64,000 nucleotides of DNA from the NCBI GenBank assembly GCA_024277615.1, contig JAJRUW010000031.1, positions 18,236-82,235 on the forward strand, written 5' to 3'. Below are positions 43,430-52,115 of this stretch, piece by piece. Each line of letters starts with the position of its first letter. Within the stretch, counting starts at the first letter, position 1. Below the pieces are notes generated by a model. The model did no database searches. It was given only the letters and a program-made list of their open reading frames with translations, and had not been told where the DNA came from. The stretch comes from Fidelibacterota bacterium (GTDB lineage: Bacteria > Fidelibacterota > Marinisomatia > SCGC-AAA003-L08 > JACNLC01). The translations under genes were made by a program, and so were the position numbers.

Positions 43430-44044
43430 TCAATTTCGACTCACACATGCTTTCTTGAGCATTATTTTTTCCGGGTCCAGTACGACCACCATGCCTGTTT
43501 CATTGGCGGCTGTGGTGGTCTGCTTGGCAATACCGATGATGTATTTATCATCGATACCGGATATTGCATCGGGAGTATCCTCAATATCCTTTTCAGGCAA
43601 TCCGATGATTTCGGCAACTGAATCTACCGTAAGACCCACCATCTGGTCCTTTACTTTAACAATAATTATCCTGGTCTTTTCAGAAAAAGAAATACTTGGC
43701 AGTTCGAGACATGTTCTCAGATCGATTACCGGTGTAATAGTCCCTCGCAGGTTCATAATTCCCAGTACCGAAGCATCCAGATGGGGAACCCGTGTAATAT
43801 CATGGGGCTTTACAACCTCCTGAATTTGAAGGATGTTAACACCAAAATAATATTTATCAATCTTGAAAGAAATGAGATGAATATATTTTTCCGAACCGGT
43901 ATCGTTTTGATTAATGATTCTTATCCTGCCCGGACCCTGCTTTGCAGATGGTTCCCCGGTATTCCCCGACATACTCGTCCCCGCTGATGAGTTAATCGCA
44001 GATTTCTTTTCGTCCAGAAGCTCTTTGATAGATTTTTTTTTCAT
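43430..44044 (-). CDS. cheW: CheW-type adaptor with an N-terminal extension
   Basis: A 204-residue protein. The CheW domain (about 52-195) shows YIHLISFKIDKYYFGVNILQIQEVVK (key part YYFGVNILQIQEVV), then VLGIMNLRGTITPVIDLR and GLTVDSVAEII. An extra N-terminal arm of about 50 residues, rich in Ser/Gly/Lys, is not seen in typical CheW. It couples receptors to CheA. The second CheW at 46104-46625 is shorter, so the cluster encodes two different adaptors. Its start overlaps the Cys-rich membrane-protein gene (ATGA). Confidence 0.93.
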   Translation of the reverse strand: MKKKSIKELLDEKKSAINSSAGTSMSGNTGEPSAKQGPGRIRIINQNDTGSEKYIHLISFKIDKYYFGVNILQIQEVVKPHDITRVPHLDASVLGIMNLRGTITPVIDLRTCLELPSISFSEKTRIIIVKVKDQMVGLTVDSVAEIIGLPEKDIEDTPDAISGIDDKYIIGIAKQTTTAANETGMVVVLDPEKIMLKKACVSRN

Positions 44045-44391
44045 ACTCTATATTTCCGACACTCATAGTTTCTGTACACCTTTCGTTCATGTTTCCGGCA
44101 ATAGACGAAAGTGTTGTTCTCAATATCCCGGGAGTAGTTGCAATTGTAGCAACCTTTCATTTTATCTTTAGATTTCTTATATCCGAAATACCGCATTTCA
44201 TTGGGATCTTTGATCATCGGTGGCAATTCGTAGTCGGCATCGGTGGCATAAGCCAGCGATAAGAATCCCCATCCCAGGATCATGAGAACCAGTAAAAAAT
44301 AGTTTGATATATTATCTTCAAGAATAAAACCGATTAGTGTACTGAAAGTAATCAGAATTTGAATAGTGATGAAGCCGGTTTTATAGTTCAT
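44041..44391 (-). CDS. Small membrane protein with a Cys-rich cytoplasmic tail
   Basis: A 116-residue protein with two membrane helices (about 6-24 and 32-49) and a tail containing four cysteines, Cys81, Cys84, Cys98 and Cys111, arranged CxxC-x13-C-x12-C. This pattern, with CYNCNYSRDIENNTFVYC, resembles small zinc-binding modules. It lies between a haem-motif chemoreceptor and a cheW and overlaps cheW by four bases, so it may work with the receptor. No family was recognised. Confidence 0.75.
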   Translation of the reverse strand: MNYKTGFITIQILITFSTLIGFILEDNISNYFLLVLMILGWGFLSLAYATDADYELPPMIKDPNEMRYFGYKKSKDKMKGCYNCNYSRDIENNTFVYCRKHERKVYRNYECRKYRV

Positions 44392-44444
44392 AATGTTTAC
44401 CCATGTTCATAGTGTGCATTATATTCAGCATGTACCGATAAGCA

Positions 44445-46070
44445 TTAAATTTTGAATTGTGAAATGAGAGTGTTCAGAGTCTGAACTTCTTTATTCAACG
44501 CTTCGGAAGTAAATGCCAGCCCCTGTGCGCCTCCTGCCGCTTCCTTGGCAACTGATGATATATTTTCAATATTTTTTGAGATCTCTTCAGCTCCGGTACT
44601 CTGCTGATCTGCTGCATTTGCAATTTGCTCAACTGCATTATTGACTTCGTCAATGGATACGGATATTTTATCCAAAGCGGAACCGGACTGTGAGGCCAGT
44701 TGTCTTCCCTTGTCAGAACGATCGGTAATTTTTGCCGTACCATTTACCGAATCCATTACACCCTGCTGTATTTCCCTGATCTTTTCACCGATTTCGGTCG
44801 TTGCATTCACGGTCCTTTCGGCAAGTTTGCGAACTTCATCGGCAACAACGGCAAAACCGCGACCGGCATCGCCTGCCCGGGCGGCCTCAATATTGGCGTT
44901 AAGAGCCAGTAAATTGGTTTGATCCGCAATATCTTCGATCACCTGAATGACTTCCCCGATCTCTTTCGATTTAGATTCAAGGCTGCTGATCTGGTTTGAA
45001 GTTGAGGCGACAATTGCGGCTATATCCTCCATCCCCTTGATGGTATTTTTAACGGAACTTTTGCCTTCTGACACAACCGAACTGGCTTCTCCGGTAGTTT
45101 CATGGGTAGCGTTTGCGTTTTTACTTGCTTCCAAAATCATGGCGCTCATTTCTTCCATGGAAGTTGCAATTTCACTTAGCTGAGCCTGCTGTTCTTCCGC
45201 ACCGGCCGCAAGCTGCTCAGAAGTCGCTGATAATTCATTTGAGGAATCTTCCAGATTCTGTGAACTGACACGAATTTTTTTGATTACCTCCTGGACTTTC
45301 TGTACAAAAACATTGAACCACTGTGCAAGTTCGCCCAATTCATCCTTTTGTCCGATGACAAGACGCTTTGTTAAATCTCCGGCACCCTGGGCAATATCCT
45401 TTAAGTTTTCTGAGACAGCTCTGATGCGTTTTATAACGAGAAAATAGACTACTACATAACTGCAAATTCCAACTATCAGAGACATGCCAATTATTGTCAA
45501 TATTAACATCATTGTATTGCGACGACTGTTGGCCAAAACATCTGCAGATGATATTTGCATCACCAGAGCCCCGATAGTCTCACCGGGGTTTGCCACATGG
45601 CAATCAGCACATTGCTCTCTGAAGATTTTCGGTTTGGCATAAACGATGGAACCGGACTGTAAATTCGATTTGTCAATTATGGACGCACCCCGTAGTAAAG
45701 AATCCTTTACGGTTTGTGTTACGATACTCATGACATCCAGAGTAGAATCACTGGAACAGAAAACACTTCCACGACGCCCTATCAAAGAAACTGATAATAT
45801 TGAATTTTCATCCGCAGTCTTGTTGATGGCCTGTTTAACCGTTTCCATATCACCCTGTTCCATGGAATAGCTCAGCATATTATCAACGGCGTCACCAAGC
45901 TGCATAGTATTATCATCTTTTAATTTTAGATCTGACTTTGACAGGATTTTATTCCAGCCGAGGGAAAATATCCCGACGAATACTGCTATCGTTAAGGCCA
46001 AAGTCAGGGGGATCTTGGTTTTTAGAGGTAGGTTGCTTAAGGTATTTTTATTATTTTGTGCGACAGTCAT
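44445..46070 (-). CDS. Methyl-accepting chemotaxis protein with a periplasmic haem-c motif
   Basis: A 541-residue chemoreceptor: a membrane helix (about 18-40), a periplasmic domain (about 41-185) with CADCH at 154-158, a second helix (about 190-212), HAMP (about 212-265) and a cytoplasmic MCP signalling domain (about 270-540) with the receptor tip [20 protein letters not shown] (in part). The CxxCH motif is the c-type haem site, so the receptor may sense redox state or a gas, as do haem-PAS receptors of Geobacter. The gene follows cheW. A GGAG site precedes the ATG. Confidence 0.94.
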   Translation of the reverse strand: MTVAQNNKNTLSNLPLKTKIPLTLALTIAVFVGIFSLGWNKILSKSDLKLKDDNTMQLGDAVDNMLSYSMEQGDMETVKQAINKTADENSILSVSLIGRRGSVFCSSDSTLDVMSIVTQTVKDSLLRGASIIDKSNLQSGSIVYAKPKIFREQCADCHVANPGETIGALVMQISSADVLANSRRNTMMLILTIIGMSLIVGICSYVVVYFLVIKRIRAVSENLKDIAQGAGDLTKRLVIGQKDELGELAQWFNVFVQKVQEVIKKIRVSSQNLEDSSNELSATSEQLAAGAEEQQAQLSEIATSMEEMSAMILEASKNANATHETTGEASSVVSEGKSSVKNTIKGMEDIAAIVASTSNQISSLESKSKEIGEVIQVIEDIADQTNLLALNANIEAARAGDAGRGFAVVADEVRKLAERTVNATTEIGEKIREIQQGVMDSVNGTAKITDRSDKGRQLASQSGSALDKISVSIDEVNNAVEQIANAADQQSTGAEEISKNIENISSVAKEAAGGAQGLAFTSEALNKEVQTLNTLISQFKI

Positions 46071-46103
46071 TTATTTTCTCCTATTTCACCGCGAATAGCT
46101 TGG

Positions 46104-46625
46104 TCAACTTAGTGCTGAAATCGCTTTAAACTCTTCTTCAGAAAAAATGAGATCAGTATCGAGAACTATCAGCAGATCTTCACCAACTTTGGCCACACCT
46201 TCAATATAATGCAGCTCTACACCGGCAGATAATAACTTCGGCGGCGGTTCAATTTGTGAATCGGAAATCCGCAGAACTTCAGTCACGGAATCTACAAGAA
46301 GCCCGATTGTGGCATCAGGAGCTTCAATTACAACGATGCGATTTTCACCGTCCTCAGCTTTCTCGGTCATATTAAATCTTTTTCTCAGACTGACAATTGG
46401 AATCACATCACCCCTCAAATTTATCAACCCTTCTATAAAATGAGGCGAATCAGGGATATTTGTAACCCCGGCCATTCGTTTAATTTCATGGACTTTGCTG
46501 ATGTCAACACCAAAGTTATTCCTTCCAAGACTGAAACATACCAACTGTCTCATCTTGGTTGCCATGGTGTTTTCGGTTGACTCTGATATTACTCTGTGTG
46601 TTTCAACCATCGGTGGTTCCCGCAC
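46104..46625 (-). CDS. cheW: CheW, chemotaxis adaptor
   Basis: A CheW domain of about 145 residues (RQLVCFSLGRNNFGVDISKVHEI, in part, then LRGDVIPIVSLRKRF and 'GLLVDSVTEVLRI') preceded by an uncertain 20-25-residue N-terminus. The start may be GTG at 46625 or one of the ATG codons at 46610, 46565 or 46553; none has a good ribosome-binding site. It begins the chemotaxis operon, about 65 bases downstream of a sigma-54-like promoter. Confidence 0.9.
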   Translation of the reverse strand: MREPPMVETHRVISESTENTMATKMRQLVCFSLGRNNFGVDISKVHEIKRMAGVTNIPDSPHFIEGLINLRGDVIPIVSLRKRFNMTEKAEDGENRIVVIEAPDATIGLLVDSVTEVLRISDSQIEPPPKLLSAGVELHYIEGVAKVGEDLLIVLDTDLIFSEEEFKAISALS

Positions 46626-46690
46626 ATGGAATGATCACTGAATACTCCTGTAATTAAATCTGTGTAAAAAATAATCTGCGAGGTGTTTTT

Positions 46691-46705
46691 GCAAACTTAA
46701 TGCCG
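46691..46705 (-). promoter_or_regulatory. Sigma-54-like -24/-12 promoter of the cheW operon
   Basis: Minus strand reads CGGCAT-TAAGT-TTGC. The GG and GC dinucleotides are intact and 10 bases apart; the -12 box is a perfect TTGC. The leader to cheW would be about 55 bases. It shares the core TAARTTTG with the fliL element. Confidence 0.55.
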
Positions 46706-46826
46706 TCTGTCTGGGTAATTAGGGCAGGGGAGTGAATTCCGACGACAAGCAAAGCAATATATGTACATCAGGCCTCCCGAAGTGCCTGTTCAGTACAAAC
46801 TGGAGGGAATATAAGTTTACGAAAGG

Positions 46827-46862
46827 GGAAATATTTTCCTACACCCTGAAAGAATTATTTTC
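46827..46862. promoter_or_regulatory. Candidate tandem enhancer site upstream of cheW
   Basis: GGAAATATTTTCC (46827-46839) is the same palindrome as at flgB and fliL with one base changed. A looser palindrome GAAAGAATTATTTTC (46848-46862) is centred 22 bases further. It is about 130 bases upstream of the -24 box. No gene ends here, so a terminator explanation, possible at the other two sites, does not apply. Confidence 0.45.
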
Positions 46863-47394
46863 TTTTTATATTTGTTTAATTATATCATTATCAAATCCTA
46901 AATATAACTGAATTCCCGGAATGATATATTTGGTATATATACAGTGCTTTATGAATAGCAGTATTGAGAGGTAATATATCCAGGTTAGGTAAAATTACGC
47001 TCAATCACAACTCATTAAGCTGCGCTCGCTGAAGTTTATGGATTGGCTTAGTTTTTGATGCTAAATATTGGTCTGTGATCCCGGCTTGCATACAAAGATA
47101 ATTCGGCAAGCCAAATAACTGACATTCTGAGTAACATGGAATTCATACGGCAAACTAAATTGTTTGTGATAATTCTAATAATCATATCGAAAGCGGAATT
47201 TTGCAATGAACCCGGGGGAATAGGAGTCAATCACCCTGTACTGTGCAGCCGGTCTCAAAACGGCTTAAAATGAACAGCCAAGAAATGATAACGGAACCTT
47301 TCATCTCTAATAATTTATGATAGATTGCCATCGTAAAATAAGTCCCGGCTTTTATCTGCAGGCACTTTCCGAACCGATTCGCAGCTTTGGTAAA

Positions 47395-47429
47395 CCGGTA
47401 TTATCCCCTGTGCAGATACTGAATACCGG
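47395..47429. repeat. Inverted repeat CCGGTATT-N19-AATACCGG
   Basis: Perfect 8-base arms with a 19-base spacer, about 160-190 bases upstream of the plus-strand kinase gene. Another TACCGG half-site lies just downstream (near 47478). It may be a regulator-binding site or a hairpin; no T-run follows. Confidence 0.4.
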
Positions 47430-47542
47430 CTTTCGGTGTAAATTATGGGGCTTAATTCAAACGGCTCCGTACCGCATACCGGAATCGATAATATCACTTT
47501 CTTTATCAGGTTAGAAAAGGTTTATGAGCAGAATGTCTCGAG

Positions 47543-47571
47543 TTGATGCATTGTTTAGATTAAATTATAAT
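47543..47571 (+). promoter_or_regulatory. Sigma-70-like promoter of the plus-strand kinase pair
   Basis: TTGATG (-35) and a perfect TATAAT (-10) are separated by 17 bases. The predicted start of transcription is only about eight bases before the TTG start codon, so the leader would be very short; a later start codon or chance similarity is possible. Confidence 0.4.
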
Positions 47572-47585
47572 GGAGTGCAGGATAA

Positions 47586-50435
47586 TTGATTCAATTAACG
47601 GATCATAATTTATCAAACTTGGAAAGATTGTCTAAGTTCGTAATAATTTCGGATCAGGATAAATCCATCAATAAAATTTGTGATTTATTGACTCTTTTTG
47701 AGAATAATTACCAGCTTAAGGTTTCCGTTTCAGCGATGACACCGGATGAAAAGTTGAATGAGCCCTCGACTGACCTCATACTAATTTCACTGCTTAACCT
47801 TCAAAATAATGAGGATATTCCCGGTAAATTCAAATCGCTTCTTGCAGGGCAAATCCCCATTATTTTCGTAAGCGATGAACAAAGGCCCTTTGGGGATTGT
47901 CATGCTCTCATAAACGCTGGTGCCGAGGCCTGTATTTCACTGTCGGATGATCACGAGCGAAATTATCTGACGGTATTGAGCGCTTTGAATTCAAAAAAGA
48001 AATGGCAGGAGTATTACGACAGATCTCAACAGTGGAAGACAATTTTCGAAACTTCCAATTTAGGCATGATGGAAGTGGATTCGGATGGGAAGATTATCGC
48101 CATCAATTCTCAAATTAATTATCTGTTTGAGCCTATCGAGATAGACTTGCTCGGGAAATCAGTCTTTGATATAACTGATGAATTTGTTTTTCAGCAATAT
48201 GTGCCGGAAGTCAAGGCACATTTAGATGCTGCTCTGGCTGGTAAGGAGACAAAGCCTTTTGAAGTCTGTGCTTTAAAAAAAGTATTTGATGTATTACTGC
48301 TGAGCACTCCGAAAGTACCCTACATTTATGTGATCCTGCGGGATATTACCGAAAAATCAAATATTCGCAAAGCTCTCGAAGACTCCACGCACTTTACCGA
48401 TGCCATTATCCAGGCATCTCCCATCGGGATTTCGATCAGAGACCGTAATGGAACCTTGATTAAAGCCAATAAGGCCTGGCAAAGATTATGGGGCAAGTCA
48501 GTTAAGGATATAAGAAAAGCGAGTATTCCCAGGGAAACATTAAAATTTGACGGTAAAGACGACTATCTCGGTGAACATTTGGAGCCTGTCAAAAGAATCT
48601 ATGAAGACGGGGGAGAATACTCGATTCCGGAACTCAGGCTGAAACAACCCGCCCCTGGTAAGGCGCGGTGGGTTTCGCAACATTTCAAAGCCCTGAAAGA
48701 TCATGCGGGTAATGTGGAAAAAGTCATCATTCTGACGACGGATATCACAGCTTATAAAGAAGCGGAAATGTCTTTGACACGCCAAACCTCTCAGCTCGAA
48801 AAACTTCTTTCCGCAGCGGGTCAGCTCACAGAAAGTATAGACCTCAACCGCGTATTAAACCAGATAGCAAAAACTGCAATGGACATCATCGGCGGCAGCA
48901 GCAATACTATCTTAATAGTTGACGAAAAAAGTCATACTTTGAAACCGGTAGTTGCCATTGATCCGGAATACAGCGCGGAGATTCTGGCTTCGCCTGCACC
49001 CATCAACGGCAGCTATACAGGTAAAGTCATTAAGGCTAAACGCGGTATGATCTTCAATGATATGTCGGACGGTGAAGGATTCCATATCGTCGAAACTCCT
49101 GAAGATCTCGACCAACGCATCATCGCAGTTCCCCTGATGGAAGATAATCAGGCCATCGGGGGCATGTGCCTTAGCAGACATGGCGAATATTTTACCAAAG
49201 ACGATCTGATACTGGCAAATACTTTTGCTGCTTATGCTTCCACTGCCCTGAAAAACGCCAGAGTACACTATGATCTCAAACAGGAAATGGAAGAAAGGGT
49301 CCGTGCTGAAAGGGAACTTCTCCTGCTCAGGAAAGCGGTTGAAGCGTCTGCCGAGGCGATATTTTTGACGGATGCGGAAGGGATTTTTACTTATGTGAAT
49401 TCAGGCTTTACAAAAACTTATGGCTGGCAGCCTGAAGAAGTCGTAGGAATCTATACTCCCAGAATTCTTAAAAGCGGAAAGCTGAGTCCTAAAAACTACA
49501 AGCAATTCTGGGATAAGATCTTAAAGGGTGAAATTGTTAAAGGTGAATTGGTGAACAAGGCCAAAGATGATTCTTTGAAATACGTGGATTCCTCCGTAAA
49601 TCCGGTTCTCAACAACAATAAAGAAATCGATGGTTTTCTCGCGATCCAGAAAGATATCACGGAACAGGTTGAGGCAGCGCAGCGGGAGGAGAAAATTCAG
49701 GATCAGTTGAGGCAAAGCCAACGATTGGAATCTATCGGAAGGCTTGCAGGAGGTGTGGCTCACGAAATCAACAACCCACTCATGGGGATAATAAATTATG
49801 CGGACCTGATCCAGGAGAGCATTGCGGATGAGACCCTGAAAGAGTATGCCCAGGGTATTATGGAAGAAGGTGACAGAATGGCCAAAATCGTCAGGAATCT
49901 GCTCTCCTTTGCAAGAAGGGAAGAAGATGAGTACAGCCCGGCCTTGATCCAGGATATCATTGAAAACTCATTCGTGTTGATATCCTCCGTATTTCGTAAA
50001 GATCAGCTGACGGTTATCAAAGATTACAACGAGGATCTGCCAAAAATAAAATGTCGCAGTCACCAAATCCAACAGGTCTTTGTGAATCTGCTTTCCAACG
50101 CCAGATATGCCCTGAATCTGAAATATCCGGGATTCCATGAGAATAAAATAATAAAGGTCAGTGCAAAATTAATTGAAATCAAAGACAGTGATTGGGTTAG
50201 AACAACTATTGAAGATCATGGACCGGGTATCGCCGAAGATATCATCGATAAAATATTTGAGCCTTTTTTCACAACAAAGTCGAGGTCTATCGGATCTGAG
50301 GAAAAGGGCACGGGGTTAGGGCTCGCAATCAGCTACGGAATTATCGATGATCATAAAGGAAAAATTACAGTAGAGAGCGAACCGGGAGAATTCACCAGAT
50401 TTCATGTTGACCTGCAAGTAGACAATAATTGGTGA
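47586..50435 (+). CDS. Multi-PAS sensor histidine kinase with an acceptor-less receiver
   Basis: A 949-residue soluble kinase. The N-terminal region (about 15-125) has the receiver fold pattern (FVIISDQDKS, DLILISLL, PIIFVSDEQ), but the acceptor Asp is replaced by Ser and the conserved Lys is absent, so it is a pseudo-receiver. Two PAS domains (about 145-255 and 262-385), a GAF domain (about 410-560), a third PAS (about 575-700), DHp with HEINNPL (His726) and HATPase_c (about 830-945) follow. The start is TTG with GGAG and AGGA upstream. It precedes a regulator-kinase gene by 54 bases and is paralogous at its C-terminus to the kinase at 53689-55506. Confidence 0.92.
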   Translation: MIQLTDHNLSNLERLSKFVIISDQDKSINKICDLLTLFENNYQLKVSVSAMTPDEKLNEPSTDLILISLLNLQNNEDIPGKFKSLLAGQIPIIFVSDEQRPFGDCHALINAGAEACISLSDDHERNYLTVLSALNSKKKWQEYYDRSQQWKTIFETSNLGMMEVDSDGKIIAINSQINYLFEPIEIDLLGKSVFDITDEFVFQQYVPEVKAHLDAALAGKETKPFEVCALKKVFDVLLLSTPKVPYIYVILRDITEKSNIRKALEDSTHFTDAIIQASPIGISIRDRNGTLIKANKAWQRLWGKSVKDIRKASIPRETLKFDGKDDYLGEHLEPVKRIYEDGGEYSIPELRLKQPAPGKARWVSQHFKALKDHAGNVEKVIILTTDITAYKEAEMSLTRQTSQLEKLLSAAGQLTESIDLNRVLNQIAKTAMDIIGGSSNTILIVDEKSHTLKPVVAIDPEYSAEILASPAPINGSYTGKVIKAKRGMIFNDMSDGEGFHIVETPEDLDQRIIAVPLMEDNQAIGGMCLSRHGEYFTKDDLILANTFAAYASTALKNARVHYDLKQEMEERVRAERELLLLRKAVEASAEAIFLTDAEGIFTYVNSGFTKTYGWQPEEVVGIYTPRILKSGKLSPKNYKQFWDKILKGEIVKGELVNKAKDDSLKYVDSSVNPVLNNNKEIDGFLAIQKDITEQVEAAQREEKIQDQLRQSQRLESIGRLAGGVAHEINNPLMGIINYADLIQESIADETLKEYAQGIMEEGDRMAKIVRNLLSFARREEDEYSPALIQDIIENSFVLISSVFRKDQLTVIKDYNEDLPKIKCRSHQIQQVFVNLLSNARYALNLKYPGFHENKIIKVSAKLIEIKDSDWVRTTIEDHGPGIAEDIIDKIFEPFFTTKSRSIGSEEKGTGLGLAISYGIIDDHKGKITVESEPGEFTRFHVDLQVDNNW

Positions 50436-50489
50436 CGGGCTATTCAACAGGATTGATAATGACAGCAGCGCACAATTACAGGTAAATAT

Positions 50490-52115
50490 ATGGGTAATGT
50501 ACTCATAGTTGATGATGAAAAAAGCATCCGCTTAACGATTAAGGCATTTTTAAAAGTTGACGGACATCAGCTCTATACTGCAGAAAATGTCGCCGAGGCA
50601 TTGCAACTATTGCGAAAGCATACCATGGATGTTGTTGTAACTGATATTATCATGCCCAGGATCAGCGGGGTTGATCTTCTGAAACGGATTAAGGAAATAA
50701 CACCGGAAATTCAGGTGATCATCATCACCGGGGAACCGACTGTTGACACCGCAACCGAAGCACTCCGGGAAGGAGCTTACGAATATTTAATCAAACCAAT
50801 ATCAAAAAAAGATATTAAAAAGACTGTTTTCAATGCCGTTAGAATAAAGAAACTGGGTGAAGAAAAAGCCCTGCTGGCAGAAGAGAACAAGCGTTATCAG
50901 GAAAATCTAGAGGAAATGGTTCGGGAACGGACTAAGGCCCTAAGCGAGAGCGAGGCCCGCTTCAGGGATATGTCAAATCTCCTGCCCCAGACAATCTTTG
51001 ATATTGACACAAAAGGCCGCATGAAATTCATCAATTCCAACGGTCTCAAGACCTATCAAATTCCTCCGGAAAAGAAAATAACCGCTATCAATATAAAAGA
51101 TTTTTTTATCCCGGAGGAAAAAGAAAACTTCGATGATTTTCTAAAAGAATTGCGCACAGATTCAGGGATAGAGGACCACGAATTTATGTCTGTGACACGA
51201 AACGGGGTTAGATTTCCCATCCATCTCTACGCCAGCAGAATTGAAGTTGATGAAAGTATTATCGGTTTCAGAGGTATTATCATCGATATTACCGAACAGA
51301 AAAAGATAGAAAAAGAGCTGAGAGATTACCATTCTCACCTGGAAGAACTGGTGGAAGACCGAACAAAACAATTGCAGGAAAAACAGGCACAGCTGATCCA
51401 TTCCGGCAGGTTGGCGGCCCTGGGAGAGATGGCAACAGGTATTGCACATGAACTCAACCAGCCTCTGGCTATAATCCGGGGACAGGCCGAAGTAATGAAA
51501 ATTATACAGCGCAAATATGAAGATCCGCTGCCCGATTTTTCAGAAGAACTTGAAACAATCATGGAACAGACCGACCGGGCTTCTCTGATCATCGAAGAAA
51601 TGCGCGGTTTTGTGCGCCGGTACGAGCCCAGCCTGACCCATACTGATATAACCAAACCAATTGACAAAGGGCTCGTATTTTTCAGAGAACAGTTCAAGGC
51701 AAATAAGGTCAAACTTTCCGTGTCAATTCCCGGCAAATTGCCAAAAGTCAGAGTCAGCAGTCAACAGTTCGAGCAGGTCATCGTAAATCTGCTGTCGAAT
51801 GCCCGCTATGCCGTGGAAGTCATGGCAGAATCGGCCGATGCTGAATATCAAAAAGAGATCAGCCTCAAAGCTGCTGCGGATAAAGATAACAATATGGTAA
51901 TAGTCGAACTGAAAGATAACGGGATAGGAATGGATGAAGAGGAGAAAGAACGCTGCCTGGAGCCATTTTTTACAAAAAGACCAGTCGGGCAAGGCAGCGG
52001 ATTGGGACTGACCATTGCCAACGGAATCGTGAACAGTTTTAAAGGTCAGCTAACTATTGAGAGTGAACTGGGAAAGGGTACAAAGGTTACAATAGGCGTC
52101 CCGATTGCAGGCTGA
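50490..52115 (+). CDS. Response regulator/PAS/histidine kinase fusion
   Basis: A 541-residue protein: receiver (about 1-120, acceptor Asp52 in VVTDIIMPR), coiled coil (about 125-155), PAS (about 155-270), DHp with HELNQPL (His320) and HATPase_c (about 410-540; NLLSNARYAV, DNGIGMD, GLGLTIANG). A receiver at the N-terminus suggests that it receives phosphate from the upstream kinase, then acts as a kinase itself. It ends in a stop codon that abuts the stop codon of the opposite gene at 52116. Its N-terminal receiver is similar to that of the opposite gene. Confidence 0.93.
   Translation: MGNVLIVDDEKSIRLTIKAFLKVDGHQLYTAENVAEALQLLRKHTMDVVVTDIIMPRISGVDLLKRIKEITPEIQVIIITGEPTVDTATEALREGAYEYLIKPISKKDIKKTVFNAVRIKKLGEEKALLAEENKRYQENLEEMVRERTKALSESEARFRDMSNLLPQTIFDIDTKGRMKFINSNGLKTYQIPPEKKITAINIKDFFIPEEKENFDDFLKELRTDSGIEDHEFMSVTRNGVRFPIHLYASRIEVDESIIGFRGIIIDITEQKKIEKELRDYHSHLEELVEDRTKQLQEKQAQLIHSGRLAALGEMATGIAHELNQPLAIIRGQAEVMKIIQRKYEDPLPDFSEELETIMEQTDRASLIIEEMRGFVRRYEPSLTHTDITKPIDKGLVFFREQFKANKVKLSVSIPGKLPKVRVSSQQFEQVIVNLLSNARYAVEVMAESADAEYQKEISLKAAADKDNNMVIVELKDNGIGMDEEEKERCLEPFFTKRPVGQGSGLGLTIANGIVNSFKGQLTIESELGKGTKVTIGVPIAG

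Larger units (their letters stand above)
46626..47585. other. 960-base intergenic region between divergent cheW and a sensor kinase
   Basis: I see no gene here on either strand; the open frames at 47048-47230 and 47315-47514 are short, lack ribosome-binding sites and have no recognisable pattern. The region is AT-rich at 46840-46980. It contains a sigma-54-like promoter (46691-46705), tandem palindromes (46827-46862), a small inverted repeat AGCCG-N9-CGGCT (47247-47265), an 8-base inverted repeat (47395-47429) and a sigma-70-like promoter (47543-47571). Its length leaves room for a regulatory RNA, but I could not identify one. Confidence 0.7.

Noticed and set aside
47048..47514. Short open frames in the 960-base gap
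   Set aside because: 60-65 residues, no ribosome-binding sites, no motif, and stop-codon spacing as expected by chance in this base composition.
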